Shown here: piece by piece, positions 26,156-34,834 of the stretch | Layout: each line of letters starts with the position of its first letter | Numbering within the stretch: position 1 is the stretch's first letter | NCBI GenBank assembly: GCA_965208525.1 | Contig: OZ242340.1 | Location: forward strand, 1,922,001-1,986,000 | Direction of reading: 5' to 3' | Source: VXYL01 sp965208525 | GTDB taxonomy: Bacteria > Pseudomonadota > Gammaproteobacteria > Pseudomonadales > Azotimanducaceae | DNA length: 64,000 bases | Notes under the pieces: model-generated | Told to the model about the DNA's origin: nothing | What the model saw: the letters and a program-made list of their open reading frames with translations, nothing else | Databases searched by the model: none | Made by a program: the position numbers and the translations under genes

Positions 26156-26580
26156 GCACGCGCATCGATTTCTACCTGCTGCAAGACGTCGATGCCCTGG
26201 CCCGGCGCCGTTTCTGCTGCCGCTTGGCACACCGGGCGGTAAGCGGCGGCAACCGCGTCCATGTCCGCGCCGATGAAGACGATGCGGAGGACCTCGACGC
26301 CCTGATGTGGGCCTACCCCCACGAACAGTTCCTGCCCCACGCCCGTATGCGCGAGGGCGAAACGCAGCCGGAACCGGTGTTGATCTTCGGCCGCGACCAA
26401 ACGGCGCAGGGTGATGTGCTCATCAACTTGGGGCCGGACATCCCCGACTGCATCCCCCGCTTCGAGCGCGTGGCCGAGATTGTCCTCGGCAGCGAGCGCG
26501 AGGATGGCCGCACTCGTTACCGCAACTATCGGGAGAAGGGCTACACCCTGTTCCACCACGAGGTGGACGACTGGGACTAG
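26152..26580 (+). CDS. holC: DNA polymerase III chi subunit
   Basis: Chi bridges the clamp loader (via psi) to single-strand-binding protein at the replication fork. 142 residues, starting MSTRIDFYLLQDVDALARRR, with QTAQGDVLINLGPDIPD and the C-terminal REKGYTLFHHEVDDWD. The ATG overlaps the pepA stop (ATGA), the standard pepA-holC coupling. valS, which normally follows in gammaproteobacteria, is absent and an inverted repeat and CoA-transferases take its place, suggesting a rearrangement breakpoint just downstream. Confidence 0.92.
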   Translation: MSTRIDFYLLQDVDALARRRFCCRLAHRAVSGGNRVHVRADEDDAEDLDALMWAYPHEQFLPHARMREGETQPEPVLIFGRDQTAQGDVLINLGPDIPDCIPRFERVAEIVLGSEREDGRTRYRNYREKGYTLFHHEVDDWD

Positions 26581-26644
26581 GCGACGGCCCAGTCCGACGT
26601 CGAACCCGCCCTCGGCCCGTCACACGAAGGTGGGATTTAGGCAC

Positions 26645-26716
26645 GGGCGACCACAAGGGTCGCCCCTACGGTGAGTTTCGCTACACGGATGCTCGTAGGG
26701 CGACCCTTGTGGTCGC
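26645..26716. repeat. Paired inverted repeat (GTAGGGGCGACCC type)
   Basis: Arms at 26645-26669 and 26695-26716 are inverted copies apart from one extra C and the outermost two bases; each contains GCGACCAC/GTGGTCGC-type pairing and a GTAGGG end. The structure is the same as at 17156-17230 and related in sequence (shared GTAGGGGCGAC). It lies between convergent genes and could serve as a bidirectional terminator. Confidence 0.75.
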
Positions 26717-26726
26717 ACGTGTTTGA

Positions 26727-27968
26727 CTACGAGGATCGGCTCGCTTCTTCAATCTCTCCGAACACCTCCGCATCATGCTCCCCCAAATGCGGGGCGCGGC
26801 GGCTTATCGCCCAGGGGCTCCCGCGCATTGCGTAGGGGGCGCCGGGGTAGGTGATGGTGCGGTTGAAGTCGTCGTGGTGCAGCGGCACCTGGAACCCGCG
26901 CGCCTTGAAGTGCTCGTCCTCGAACGCTTCCTCGGGGGAGTTGACGACGCCGACGGCCAATCCGGCGCGCTGGCAGCCGATGAAGAAATCCTGCGCTGGG
27001 AGTCGGGAGGCGATGAGCTTCAGCGCTTCGCGGCCGGCGCCGAAGATGGCGGTGATCTCGTCGTCGCTGCCGAGCTTGGAGAGCTCGAACGGCCCTTCCC
27101 AGCTTGCGCCCATCTCCAGGAACACGGCTTCGGGCAAATCCTCAGTGAAGCCGAGTTCGCGCAGCCATGCGAGCAACGCCGCAAACTCCTTCGGCGCGCG
27201 GGGCGGCACGCCGGTATTGGCATAGCGGCCATCGGCGCAGAGCTGCTGCGTCTCGCCGGAGGGGCGGGTGGAGGCATGGCGACCGGTCTGGCGCTGCACG
27301 GTCTGTTCGGCCACCAGCCAAGAGTAGGACGCCGCTTCCGTGGTGACGTTGCAGGCTGCCGTCATGCTGACGTCGATGAACTGGCCTTCGCCGGCGACCC
27401 CGCGATGCAGCACCGCCGTGAGCACCGACATCACCGCGAAATGCTGCGCCGTGTGCAACGCCTGCATGGGGCCCCGGATGGGCGGCAGCGAATGGTCGTC
27501 GTAGCCGCAGGACCACGGGGGGCCGGCAGCGGCCATGATGGTGAGGTCAGTCGCTGGCAGGTCGCTCAGGGCATCGCCCCGGCCATACGGCGTTACCGCC
27601 ACGTGGATGAGGTCTGGGCGGAGCGTGCTGAGGTCGTCGTAGTCGAGTCCAAGTGCAGCCAGACGCTGGCGCGGCTCTGCCTCGAGCAGGATATCGGCGC
27701 TGGCGATGAGTTGCCGGAAGCGTTCGCGGCCCTCTTCTAGGTCAAGGTCGATGACCACGCCGCGCTTGCTGGTGTTGTAGTGCCACCACCAAAGGCTGCG
27801 GTTCTCGCCCGGCTGGTCGTCGAGAAACGGTGGATAGGCCCGGGCAGGGTCGCCACCCGGCGGCTCGACGAGGATCACGTCTGCGCCCATGTCGCCGAGC
27901 AGCTTGGCCGCGAACGCCACGCGCTCGCTCGCAAGTTCCACCACGCGCAAGCCGGTTAGGGCGGTCAA
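26727..27968 (-). CDS. Class III CoA-transferase homologue lacking the catalytic Asp
   Basis: 413 residues with the CaiB/BaiF fold: N-terminal MTALTGLRVVELASERVAFA, the GADVILVEPPGGDPAR block and C-terminal PHLGEHDAEVF. At the position of the nucleophilic Asp (GDxxTG in active members) it reads IRGPMQALHTAQH, so the aspartate is absent. The start is a TTG overlapping the stop of the upstream CoA-transferase (TTGA at 27965-27968). The likely reading is a non-catalytic partner in a heteromeric CoA-transferase, as in two-gene systems such as BbsEF. An inactive paralogue is the alternative. Confidence 0.88.
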   Translation of the reverse strand: MTALTGLRVVELASERVAFAAKLLGDMGADVILVEPPGGDPARAYPPFLDDQPGENRSLWWWHYNTSKRGVVIDLDLEEGRERFRQLIASADILLEAEPRQRLAALGLDYDDLSTLRPDLIHVAVTPYGRGDALSDLPATDLTIMAAAGPPWSCGYDDHSLPPIRGPMQALHTAQHFAVMSVLTAVLHRGVAGEGQFIDVSMTAACNVTTEAASYSWLVAEQTVQRQTGRHASTRPSGETQQLCADGRYANTGVPPRAPKEFAALLAWLRELGFTEDLPEAVFLEMGASWEGPFELSKLGSDDEITAIFGAGREALKLIASRLPAQDFFIGCQRAGLAVGVVNSPEEAFEDEHFKARGFQVPLHHDDFNRTITYPGAPYAMRGSPWAISRRAPHLGEHDAEVFGEIEEASRSS

Positions 27969-29245
27969 ATCACGCCCTCCTCGGCGAGGTTTGCCACCTC
28001 GTCGGGCGTGAAGCCAAGGAGGCGTGTGAGCACCTCTTCGTTGTGCTCGCCAAGGCAGGGCCCGGAGCGCGGATACTCCCAGTCTGTCTCGGAGAAGTGC
28101 ACCGGCTGGCCATCCACCCGTACGTCACCCATCACGGTGTGCTTGACGGTCGGCCACAGGCCAAAGCCTTCGGTGGATGGATCGAGATCAATGCGCTCTT
28201 GCGGCTTCTGCACCGCCGCCACGGGTATGCCGGCGCTGCGCAAGCGCTCCTGCACGTCGAACTTAGGGCGGCCTGAGGTCCAGCGTTCGAGATGGGTGTC
28301 GAGAGCGTCTTGGTTCACGACCCGCCCTGCATGGACCGCAAAGCCTGGCTCGGAACACCAGGGCTCGGCAATGAGGCCCGCCAGCCGCCACCAGTCACCG
28401 TCGTCGCGGCAGGCGATGGCCACCCAGTCGTCATCGCCCATGCATGGATAGATGCCGTGGGGCGCCATCGGCGGCCAAGCGTTGCGGTTGCTGTGCGGAC
28501 TGCCCTCGCGGCGGCTCGGACGACCGTTCACAGTCCAGTCGAGCAAGGCCGGTCCATGCAGCGCAAGGGCGGATTCCGTGCAGGCCAGATCGACCCACTG
28601 GCCTTCGCCCGTGCGCTGGCGATGCACCAGTGCCAGCAGGATGGCCATAGCCATGTAGTAGCCGCCGGTGTGGTCCATGTAGGAGTAGCCCCATCCGGCC
28701 GGTTCGCGACCGGGCAGGCCGTTGGTGAAGGTGAGGCCGGACACGGCTTGCACGATCGGCCCCCAGGTCTTGAAGTCGCTGTAGGGCCCGACATGCCCGA
28801 AACCGCAGTTGGAGACGTAGATGATGTCGCCGCGAATCTCGCGCATCCGTTCGTAACCGAAACCCCAGCGCTCCAGCACCCCCTTGGCGAAGTTCTCGCT
28901 CACCACGTCGGAGATTTCGATCAGGCGAGCGAGGATGTCCTTCGCGCGCTCGTCGCGCAGATTCAGCGTGATCCCGTACTTGCCGGCATTGTGGTTGTTA
29001 AACGCACCGCCTCGGTCAAGCCCGCGCTCGTCGTTCTTGTAGGGGGGGCTGCCGCGCAGGATGTCCCAGCGACCCTGGCGCACTGGATCCTCGATGCGGA
29101 TCACCTCGGCGCCGAACGCGGCCAACCACTTGGTGGCGCCGGCACCGGCAAGCTGACCGGTGAAGTCGCAGATGCGGAAGGTGGAAAGAGCACCTGAACC
29201 GTTTGGCGATGGCACGGGCGTCTGGGCCGGCGAATCGGTGGTCAC
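27965..29245 (-). CDS. Class III CoA-transferase, catalytic partner
   Basis: 426 residues. After a Pro/Ser-rich leader it has TFRICDFTGQLAGAGATKWL and GAEVIRIEDPVRQGRWD. The nucleophile is the Asp in YSYMDHTGGYYMA, matching the GDxxTG position. LGEHNEEVL closes the fold. The start is a GTG at 29245 without an obvious ribosome-binding site. It is followed with a 4-nt overlap by an Asp-less homologue, so the two probably form a heteromer. CoA donor and acceptor are unknown. Confidence 0.9.
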   Translation of the reverse strand: MTTDSPAQTPVPSPNGSGALSTFRICDFTGQLAGAGATKWLAAFGAEVIRIEDPVRQGRWDILRGSPPYKNDERGLDRGGAFNNHNAGKYGITLNLRDERAKDILARLIEISDVVSENFAKGVLERWGFGYERMREIRGDIIYVSNCGFGHVGPYSDFKTWGPIVQAVSGLTFTNGLPGREPAGWGYSYMDHTGGYYMAMAILLALVHRQRTGEGQWVDLACTESALALHGPALLDWTVNGRPSRREGSPHSNRNAWPPMAPHGIYPCMGDDDWVAIACRDDGDWWRLAGLIAEPWCSEPGFAVHAGRVVNQDALDTHLERWTSGRPKFDVQERLRSAGIPVAAVQKPQERIDLDPSTEGFGLWPTVKHTVMGDVRVDGQPVHFSETDWEYPRSGPCLGEHNEEVLTRLLGFTPDEVANLAEEGVI

Positions 29246-29552
29246 GAATTGCGCTGCTCGCTCGTCATGGATGCCAAGTCAACACGTTCGCGTAGCGGCA
29301 ATCAACCGGTTGGGTGCGGCGTAGGACATTTCGCACGGGTTTTCCGCCATTTCGTACAACCCGTGGCGGCAATGTCCGATTGGCCCCTCTTTGCAAATGG
29401 TTCTTCCTATATGCGCCGGTTTGGAGGCCGGCCGGCGCGGCGCGTCACGAGTGGTGAGATAAGGGAAACGCCCTGTGCTACGGTGGGAACATGGACGATC
29501 AAGAGAGGGCAGGGCTCGGTGCTCTGGCGAGGGAGGCGGCTCGAAGTCTCCC
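29246..29552. other. Divergent intergenic region
   Basis: About 307 bases between divergent genes. It must contain promoters for the CoA-transferase pair (minus) and the Uma2 gene (plus); TTGCAAATG and TATATG near 29391-29413 are suggestive but wrongly spaced. No RNA gene or repeat seen. Confidence 0.35.
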
Positions 29553-30428
29553 ATGCTCAAGGCTCCTTCTGCGACGCCCCGCGTTGCGCCATCCGGGTAC
29601 CCGGTGGGCATGAGCGAAGAGGTCAAGGCGGTGGTGCGGCGTCAGCGCCAGCATCCCGACCTCCCGCCCGACTACAGGCCTTGGGACTTCGCTCTCGACT
29701 CCGATGGTTACTCGACCGGGGATGGCAGGCCGATGCCGACTGAGCTCCACAGTCGGCTCGGCAACCTGCTCACGGCGTGCCTCGACGACCATCTCCGGCG
29801 TCGATTCGGCGATCGATCGGCGGTGTTGAATGATGTCAACGTGTATCCGGTGGAGGGCGCGAGGAATTACTACCTGCTGCCGGACCTGTTTGTCATCCTG
29901 GAGGCGGCGGGTCGCCCACGGCCGGAAGATCGCAAGGGCGAAAAGGACTTCGACCTGCACCAGGCCTACAAGCTCTGGCAGGAGCCGCCGATAGCCTTCG
30001 TGCTGGAAATCATCTCGCCGAAGACGGGCAGGTGTGACATCGAAGTGAAGCCGGCGCTGTACGAGGCGATGGGCGTGACGGAGTATTGGGTGTTCGACGC
30101 CAAGCGGCTCCTCGTTCCGGAGGGCTTGCGCTGCTGGCGCCTGATGGATGGCAGTTATCAGCCGGTCGCGCTTACGCCGCCGCCGGAGGGTGTCGGAATG
30201 CCGCCGGCGACGTCGCTCGGCGCATTCAGCGAAGAACTGGGGCTGTATTTCTGCATCGAGGGCAGGTGGCTTTGGCCCTACGACCCGGAGCTCGGCAAGG
30301 TGCCGACGCTTGAAGACCGGCGCAAGGAAACCGAGGCGATGGCGGCCCGAATGGCGGAACTCGAAGCCACGGCCAGCCGCGTGGCGGAACTCGAAGCCGA
30401 ACTGGCTCGGCTGCGAAAGCGCTCCTGA
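29553..30428 (+). CDS. Uma2-family nuclease with C-terminal coiled coil
   Basis: PD-(D/E)XK-type fold of the Uma2/DUF820 family, 291 residues from the ATG at 29553 (29610 is possible). Family blocks are LPDLFVILEAAG (Asp111), FVLEIISPKTGR (Glu152), an Asp and Lys in CDIEVKPALYEAMG, and VTEYWVFDAKR. The C-terminus (about residues 250-290) is a heptad coiled coil, MAARMAELEATASRVAELEA. No nuclease substrate is established for most of this family. It ends 17 nt before a CoA-transferase and may be cotranscribed, but a functional link is not obvious. Confidence 0.85.
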   Translation: MLKAPSATPRVAPSGYPVGMSEEVKAVVRRQRQHPDLPPDYRPWDFALDSDGYSTGDGRPMPTELHSRLGNLLTACLDDHLRRRFGDRSAVLNDVNVYPVEGARNYYLLPDLFVILEAAGRPRPEDRKGEKDFDLHQAYKLWQEPPIAFVLEIISPKTGRCDIEVKPALYEAMGVTEYWVFDAKRLLVPEGLRCWRLMDGSYQPVALTPPPEGVGMPPATSLGAFSEELGLYFCIEGRWLWPYDPELGKVPTLEDRRKETEAMAARMAELEATASRVAELEAELARLRKRS

Positions 30429-30445
30429 CCGGCACTCGGCCAAGC

Positions 30446-31669
30446 ATGGACAACCACCTATTCTCGGGCCTCAAGGTCATCGACGCCGCCACGGTCATCG
30501 CCGCCCCCGCCGCCGCCATGATGCTCGGCGACTTCGGTGCCGATGTGATCAAGGTGGAGCAACCGGACGGCGACATGCTCCGGCTCCTGTCGCACCTGCC
30601 CGGCACGCCGAACGCCGGCAATCACTGGTTCTGGCAGATGGACGGCCGCAACAAGCGCAGCATCGTGCTGGACCTCAAGACAGAAGGCGGCATGGAAGTG
30701 CTGCGCCGCCTTGTGGCCGAGTGCGACGTGTTCATCACCAACCAGCCGCACAGCGTGCGCGAGTCGCTCAAGACTCGCTACGAGGACTTCAAGCCCCTGA
30801 ACCCGAACATGATCTACGCCTCGCTCACCGCCTACGGCGAGGAGGGCCCGGAACGCGCCCGCAAGGGCTTCGACCAACTCGCCTACTGGGCGCGCAGCGG
30901 CTTGATGGACCTCATGCGCGAGCCGGGCACCATGCCGACCCAGGGTTTGCCCGGGATGGGCGACCACCCCACGGGCGTTGCCATCTATGCCGGCATCGTC
31001 ACCGCACTCCTGCATCGGGAGCGCACCGGCGAAGGCGGCATGGTGCATACCTCGCTGCTCGCGAACGGCCTGTGGAGCGTGGCCGGCATCGCTGGCGGCG
31101 TGATGGCCGGCGGCGACATGCAGGCGTATCGAGAGGCGTCGAACCGCAATGGCGGCATGGGCCGCGTCTATCAGGCCAGCGACGGACGCTGGCTGCAGTT
31201 CAACATGGTGCGCAACGACCATCTCCGCGACCTCATGTTCACCGCCATGGAGGCCACCCACATCCTCGCCGACGAGCGCTTCGCCACGCCCCAGCTCATG
31301 TGGCAAAACCGCGAGGCCTTCGGCGAGGAGATCGCCGCCATCATCGCCACGCGAACGTCGGACGAGTGGCTTGAAGCGTTCGCAACCTACGACGTGCCGG
31401 TGAACCGCATTGCCTTGGTGGAGGAAACGGCTACCGACCCCCAAATCCTCGAGAACCGGATGGCCGTCGTGCCGGACGACCCGGAAGTCGAAGTGCCCTT
31501 GGTGCTCAACCACCCCGTCAAGGCGACTAGCGTCGCCCAAGTAGGTCCCCGCCGTGCTCCGTCCCTCGGCGAACACACCGAGGAGATCCTGCGCGAACTC
31601 GGCTACACGGATGAGGCGAGGGCGGATCTCGCCGCCGCCGGAGCGGTGATCATCGGCGAACGTCAATAG
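30446..31669 (+). CDS. Class III CoA-transferase (CaiB/BaiF family)
   Basis: 407 residues. Opens SGLKVIDAATVIAAPAAAMM, with GADVIKVEQPDGDMLR and the nucleophile Asp173 in GMGDHPTGVAIYAG. The C-terminus has PSLGEHTEEILRELG. All catalytic features look intact. The ATG at 30446 lacks a strong ribosome-binding site and lies 17 nt after the Uma2-family gene. CoA-transferases of this group serve carnitine, oxalate, bile acid and aromatic acid pathways; nothing nearby fixes the substrate. Confidence 0.92.
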   Translation: MDNHLFSGLKVIDAATVIAAPAAAMMLGDFGADVIKVEQPDGDMLRLLSHLPGTPNAGNHWFWQMDGRNKRSIVLDLKTEGGMEVLRRLVAECDVFITNQPHSVRESLKTRYEDFKPLNPNMIYASLTAYGEEGPERARKGFDQLAYWARSGLMDLMREPGTMPTQGLPGMGDHPTGVAIYAGIVTALLHRERTGEGGMVHTSLLANGLWSVAGIAGGVMAGGDMQAYREASNRNGGMGRVYQASDGRWLQFNMVRNDHLRDLMFTAMEATHILADERFATPQLMWQNREAFGEEIAAIIATRTSDEWLEAFATYDVPVNRIALVEETATDPQILENRMAVVPDDPEVEVPLVLNHPVKATSVAQVGPRRAPSLGEHTEEILRELGYTDEARADLAAAGAVIIGERQ

Positions 31670-31783
31670 CTTGCGGCCCAGAAGAATGGCGAACTTTCGT
31701 TCGCGTACCGCGTTCGCGCCTTCCAACAGGGCGTGTGTACCTACGAATCTCGCCGCCCGGCTTGAACGCGACGACAGGCTGCT

Positions 31784-32650
31784 ATGATGGCACGAAAGCC
31801 CTTGGCACGGAGTCGACAGATCGCCTCGCGATCGGTAAGCGCGGAGGTCCGCTACCTCAATCTGGAATGGAAAGGACGCCCGGATGCGCCGCGTATCGGC
31901 GATGGGGAGTCGCGACGGGCCGTCACCCACAAGCGGCTCGTGGCCATCGACGACGCACGCGGACAGGCGCTCGATCTCGACACCGCGGGTTTCATCCTCT
32001 TGCGGCATGAGTCCGCGCTCCGCAGCTTCCGCAAGCGCGACGATATCGTCGGCGAATACTACGAGGAGATCGGCAGCTTTGTGCGCCGCGTATCAGGCGC
32101 GGACAGGGTCTTCGTGGACGGCCACACAATACGAACCGAGGACGCACGCGGGTTCAACGCGGCATACGCCCGATACGTCCACTGCGACTACTCGCTCGCC
32201 GACAGCGGTGCCGACCGGCGGGACATCGTTGAGCGCAGGTACGCCCACACGCTCGGCTCCGGGAGCTGGGAGTTTGCTTGGTACAACACGTGGCAGCCGA
32301 TCGACTTCCCCGCCTACCGCAATCCGCTCGCCGTGATTGACGCGCGGACGCTCGACCCGGACGATGTTGTCGATTACTGGTACACGGGACCCCGCGCCAA
32401 GCCGCTTCCGGCGCGGCCCGGCAAGCCGACCGATGCGTCGCTGTCGTCCATGCCGGTGTTCAATCCCCGCCAGCGGTTCTGTTACTTCCCGCAAATGCGC
32501 ACCGACGAGATCATGATGTTCAAGCAGCTCGATACCCGCCCTGGCCGCGCACTGGGCTGTCCTCACACGTCGTTCGACATCGACGCGCCGCGGGACGCGC
32601 CGCCCCGGCGCAGCATCGAAGTTCGCGTCGTGTGCGCGTTCGCAAGCTGA
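31784..32650 (+). CDS. CmcJ/NvfI-family oxygenase-like protein
   Basis: 288 residues that match the family including cephamycin CmcJ and fungal NvfI/AsaB-type Fe(II)/2-oxoglutarate oxygenases. Seen in order: ALDLDTAGFILLRHESALRS; DIVGEYYEEIGSFVRRVSGA; the metal-ligand type HCDYS; NTWQPIDFPAYRNPLAVID; RFCYFPQMRTDEIMMFKQLD; CPHTSFDIDAPRDAPPRRSI; EVRVVCAF. HCDYS and CPHTSFD would supply His/Asp/His ligands. The ATG at 31784 is followed at once by another ATG; either could be used. It probably oxidises a small molecule; the substrate is unknown. Confidence 0.85.
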   Translation: MMARKPLARSRQIASRSVSAEVRYLNLEWKGRPDAPRIGDGESRRAVTHKRLVAIDDARGQALDLDTAGFILLRHESALRSFRKRDDIVGEYYEEIGSFVRRVSGADRVFVDGHTIRTEDARGFNAAYARYVHCDYSLADSGADRRDIVERRYAHTLGSGSWEFAWYNTWQPIDFPAYRNPLAVIDARTLDPDDVVDYWYTGPRAKPLPARPGKPTDASLSSMPVFNPRQRFCYFPQMRTDEIMMFKQLDTRPGRALGCPHTSFDIDAPRDAPPRRSIEVRVVCAFAS

Positions 32651-32734
32651 GCCGGAGTGCTTTGGGGACGGTCTGACACCGCCTGGTCGGCCCTATGGCC
32701 AGACAGCCCGCACCGCCGTCGCCGAGGTGCAACG

Positions 32735-34465
32735 TCAGGCGTTACTGACCCGTACGGTGATGATGTCGACCTCATGGTATTGGCGGTGGCTGACCTCGGA
32801 AGCGAGGCTGCGCAGCAGTCGCAGGGACGCCTCGCGCTCGAGGGAGTCCGCCTCCGCCCGTTCGTCCAGCAGTGAGAGTTGGTCCTCGATGTTGGTCTCG
32901 CCCGCTGCCGCCACGAACTCCAGCACGGCGATGTCGCGCTCGCGATTGGCCGTCACGCGCAAACGTCGGGTGTCACCACCGGCGGCCTGATCGATCAGGG
33001 TCAGGAGGGTCTCTTCGCACGCCGCGTCCAGGCGTTGCGCCATGGCTTCGGACCAGCCGCTGTCCGCTGCTAGCTTGCGGGCCAAATCGCGCAGCGGCTC
33101 GAGCGCGTCGAGGCCGAGTTCCGCATCCATCCGCCGTCGCCGCGGGCCCGTCGCATCGAGCGCAATGGTCAGCAGGATTGCGACCAGGCCGCCGGCGGTG
33201 ATGCCGCTGCCGAGCATGCCGCCCGCGAAGCCGTCAACGTACTCTGGAAGGATGAACCCGTACTGGCAGCCGAGACCGATCCAGAACGAGAGCGCGGCGA
33301 CGATGCCGAGGCGCGGGTCGCCGCCGTCCGAGGCGACCAACTTCATGGCGATGACGAACAGCGTGGCCACCACCACTGTCATGTAGCCAGCGATGACCGG
33401 ACCGGGCACCGCCAGCACCAGCGACATCACTTTGGGCGAGAACGCCATCAGCACCAGAGCGAGCCCGAATACCACCCCCACGGACCGCGCGCCGACCCCT
33501 GTGAGTCGCATCAGCGGGGCCGTAGTGGAACGGGTGCCGTTGGCGATGGAGCCCCCGAAGGCGGCCATGACATTGCTCACCCCGTCCGCAAACACGGAGC
33601 CCTGGACGGCGCGGAAGTCGACGGCTCGTTCCTGGCGCCAGGCGATCGCCTGCACCGAAAGTGTCGCGCTGATTGAGCGAATGGCAGTCACGACGTTGAC
33701 CAGCAGAAAGGCGGGCAGGAGCCCCCAGAACGACGGGCCGAACCCGAGATCGAGGCCGGGCCATTGCGGGTCCGGAAAGCCGATCCAGTCCGCCCGCGCC
33801 ACACGGGCGGTGTCGTACGTGCCGAAACCCACGGCGACAGCCGAGCCGAGCACGATGCCGGCCACGGGTGCCCAGGCGCGCAGTCTTGGCCCACCGGCGA
33901 GGGTGGCCCCTGCCACCACGACGGCGGTCATGAGACCCGGTGCTAGCGCGGACGAGATGTCGTGTCCAGCCGGCACGTCGTCGAACAGGGCAAAGACCGA
34001 CGGCAGCACGGTCACGGGCACCAGCATGAGTACGGTGCCCGATACCGTCGGCGTGATGACGCGCCGGAACAGCGACAGCCGCGCCGCAAACAGCAGCTGA
34101 ACCGCCGCCGAAGCGATCATGAGCGTCGCGAGCAGGGCCGGCCCACCGTCGACCAGCGCGTTCACGCTCACGGCGATGACGGCGCTCGTTGGACCGACGG
34201 CGAGAATGTAGCCCGCGCCGACCCGGACCAGCGGATACGCCTGCAGCGCCGTGAAGAGGCCGCCGATGACCACGGACACGAACACGGCCCAGGCGAACAC
34301 CGGCTCCGAGACCCCTGCGGCCCGAAACGTGATGATGGTGATCATCATCATGCCGCTCAGGTGCAGTGCGGCAAACTGCAGCCCCATTCCCGCGCTGAGC
34401 GCTGCGGGAGGGCTCTCGTCGGGCTGGTAACGAACCCCCGAGACGTCGTCAGAAGCCTCCGGCAA
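32735..34465 (-). CDS. NCS2 xanthine/uracil permease fused to RsbW-like ATPase-fold domain
   Basis: 576 residues. Residues about 20-440 are an NCS2 nucleobase transporter with 12-14 hydrophobic segments, opening YQPDESPPAALSAGMGLQFA and containing SVFADGVSNVMAAFGGSIAN, the typical NCS2 signature region. After RRRRMDAELGLDALEPLRD (about 442-460) comes a soluble domain of about 115 residues, with AMAQRLDAACEETLLTLIDQ resembling the N-box helix of GHKL/RsbW-type anti-sigma kinases and a C-terminal VSHRQYHEVDIITVRVSNA. No clear G1/G2 glycine boxes are evident. The start is a TTG with GGAGGGG upstream. The fusion suggests a transporter that senses or signals. Confidence 0.88.
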   Translation of the reverse strand: MPEASDDVSGVRYQPDESPPAALSAGMGLQFAALHLSGMMMITIITFRAAGVSEPVFAWAVFVSVVIGGLFTALQAYPLVRVGAGYILAVGPTSAVIAVSVNALVDGGPALLATLMIASAAVQLLFAARLSLFRRVITPTVSGTVLMLVPVTVLPSVFALFDDVPAGHDISSALAPGLMTAVVVAGATLAGGPRLRAWAPVAGIVLGSAVAVGFGTYDTARVARADWIGFPDPQWPGLDLGFGPSFWGLLPAFLLVNVVTAIRSISATLSVQAIAWRQERAVDFRAVQGSVFADGVSNVMAAFGGSIANGTRSTTAPLMRLTGVGARSVGVVFGLALVLMAFSPKVMSLVLAVPGPVIAGYMTVVVATLFVIAMKLVASDGGDPRLGIVAALSFWIGLGCQYGFILPEYVDGFAGGMLGSGITAGGLVAILLTIALDATGPRRRRMDAELGLDALEPLRDLARKLAADSGWSEAMAQRLDAACEETLLTLIDQAAGGDTRRLRVTANRERDIAVLEFVAAAGETNIEDQLSLLDERAEADSLEREASLRLLRSLASEVSHRQYHEVDIITVRVSNA

Positions 34466-34834
34466 GGCACCCCTCCCATGGCGGTTCGCCGGCAGCGTAA
34501 CACCCCACTCGTCGTCAGGTCTGCGTTTCCATCCGGAGTCACCCGTACCGGCCCTGTGAGCTCGTGGCGGCGACCCTCGTTGTTGTCGACGAACTTCACC
34601 GAAGCCGACTTCCAGCGTTCAGGTCTGTTGAGCGCGAGCCGAACGGTGGCTGGCTGCCTGGCGCTCAGGCGCGGACAGGCAGCGGGTCCAGCTTGGTGGT
34701 ATACAGCACGAAGTAGCGCTCGGTGGAGCGGGTACGAGGGCGACCCTGTCTAGCAGGGCGGCGAGCGACTCGCCGCACGCCTCCCCGTGCGTTGGATCCG
34801 CCGGTCTTGTTGCCAGTGAGGAGGACTGAAGGGA
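34466..34834. other. Divergent intergenic region
   Basis: About 370 bases between the NCS2 fusion and the next CoA-transferase. It contains GGACAGGCAGCG-type GC-rich hairpins near 34650-34690 and a GAGGAGG-ACTGAAGGGA ribosome-binding stretch at its right end. No gene, RNA or recognised repeat is supported. Confidence 0.35.

Noticed and set aside
30458..32008. A 516-codon minus-strand frame across a CoA-transferase
   Set aside because: Antisense to a gene with intact active-site motif; no family resemblance.
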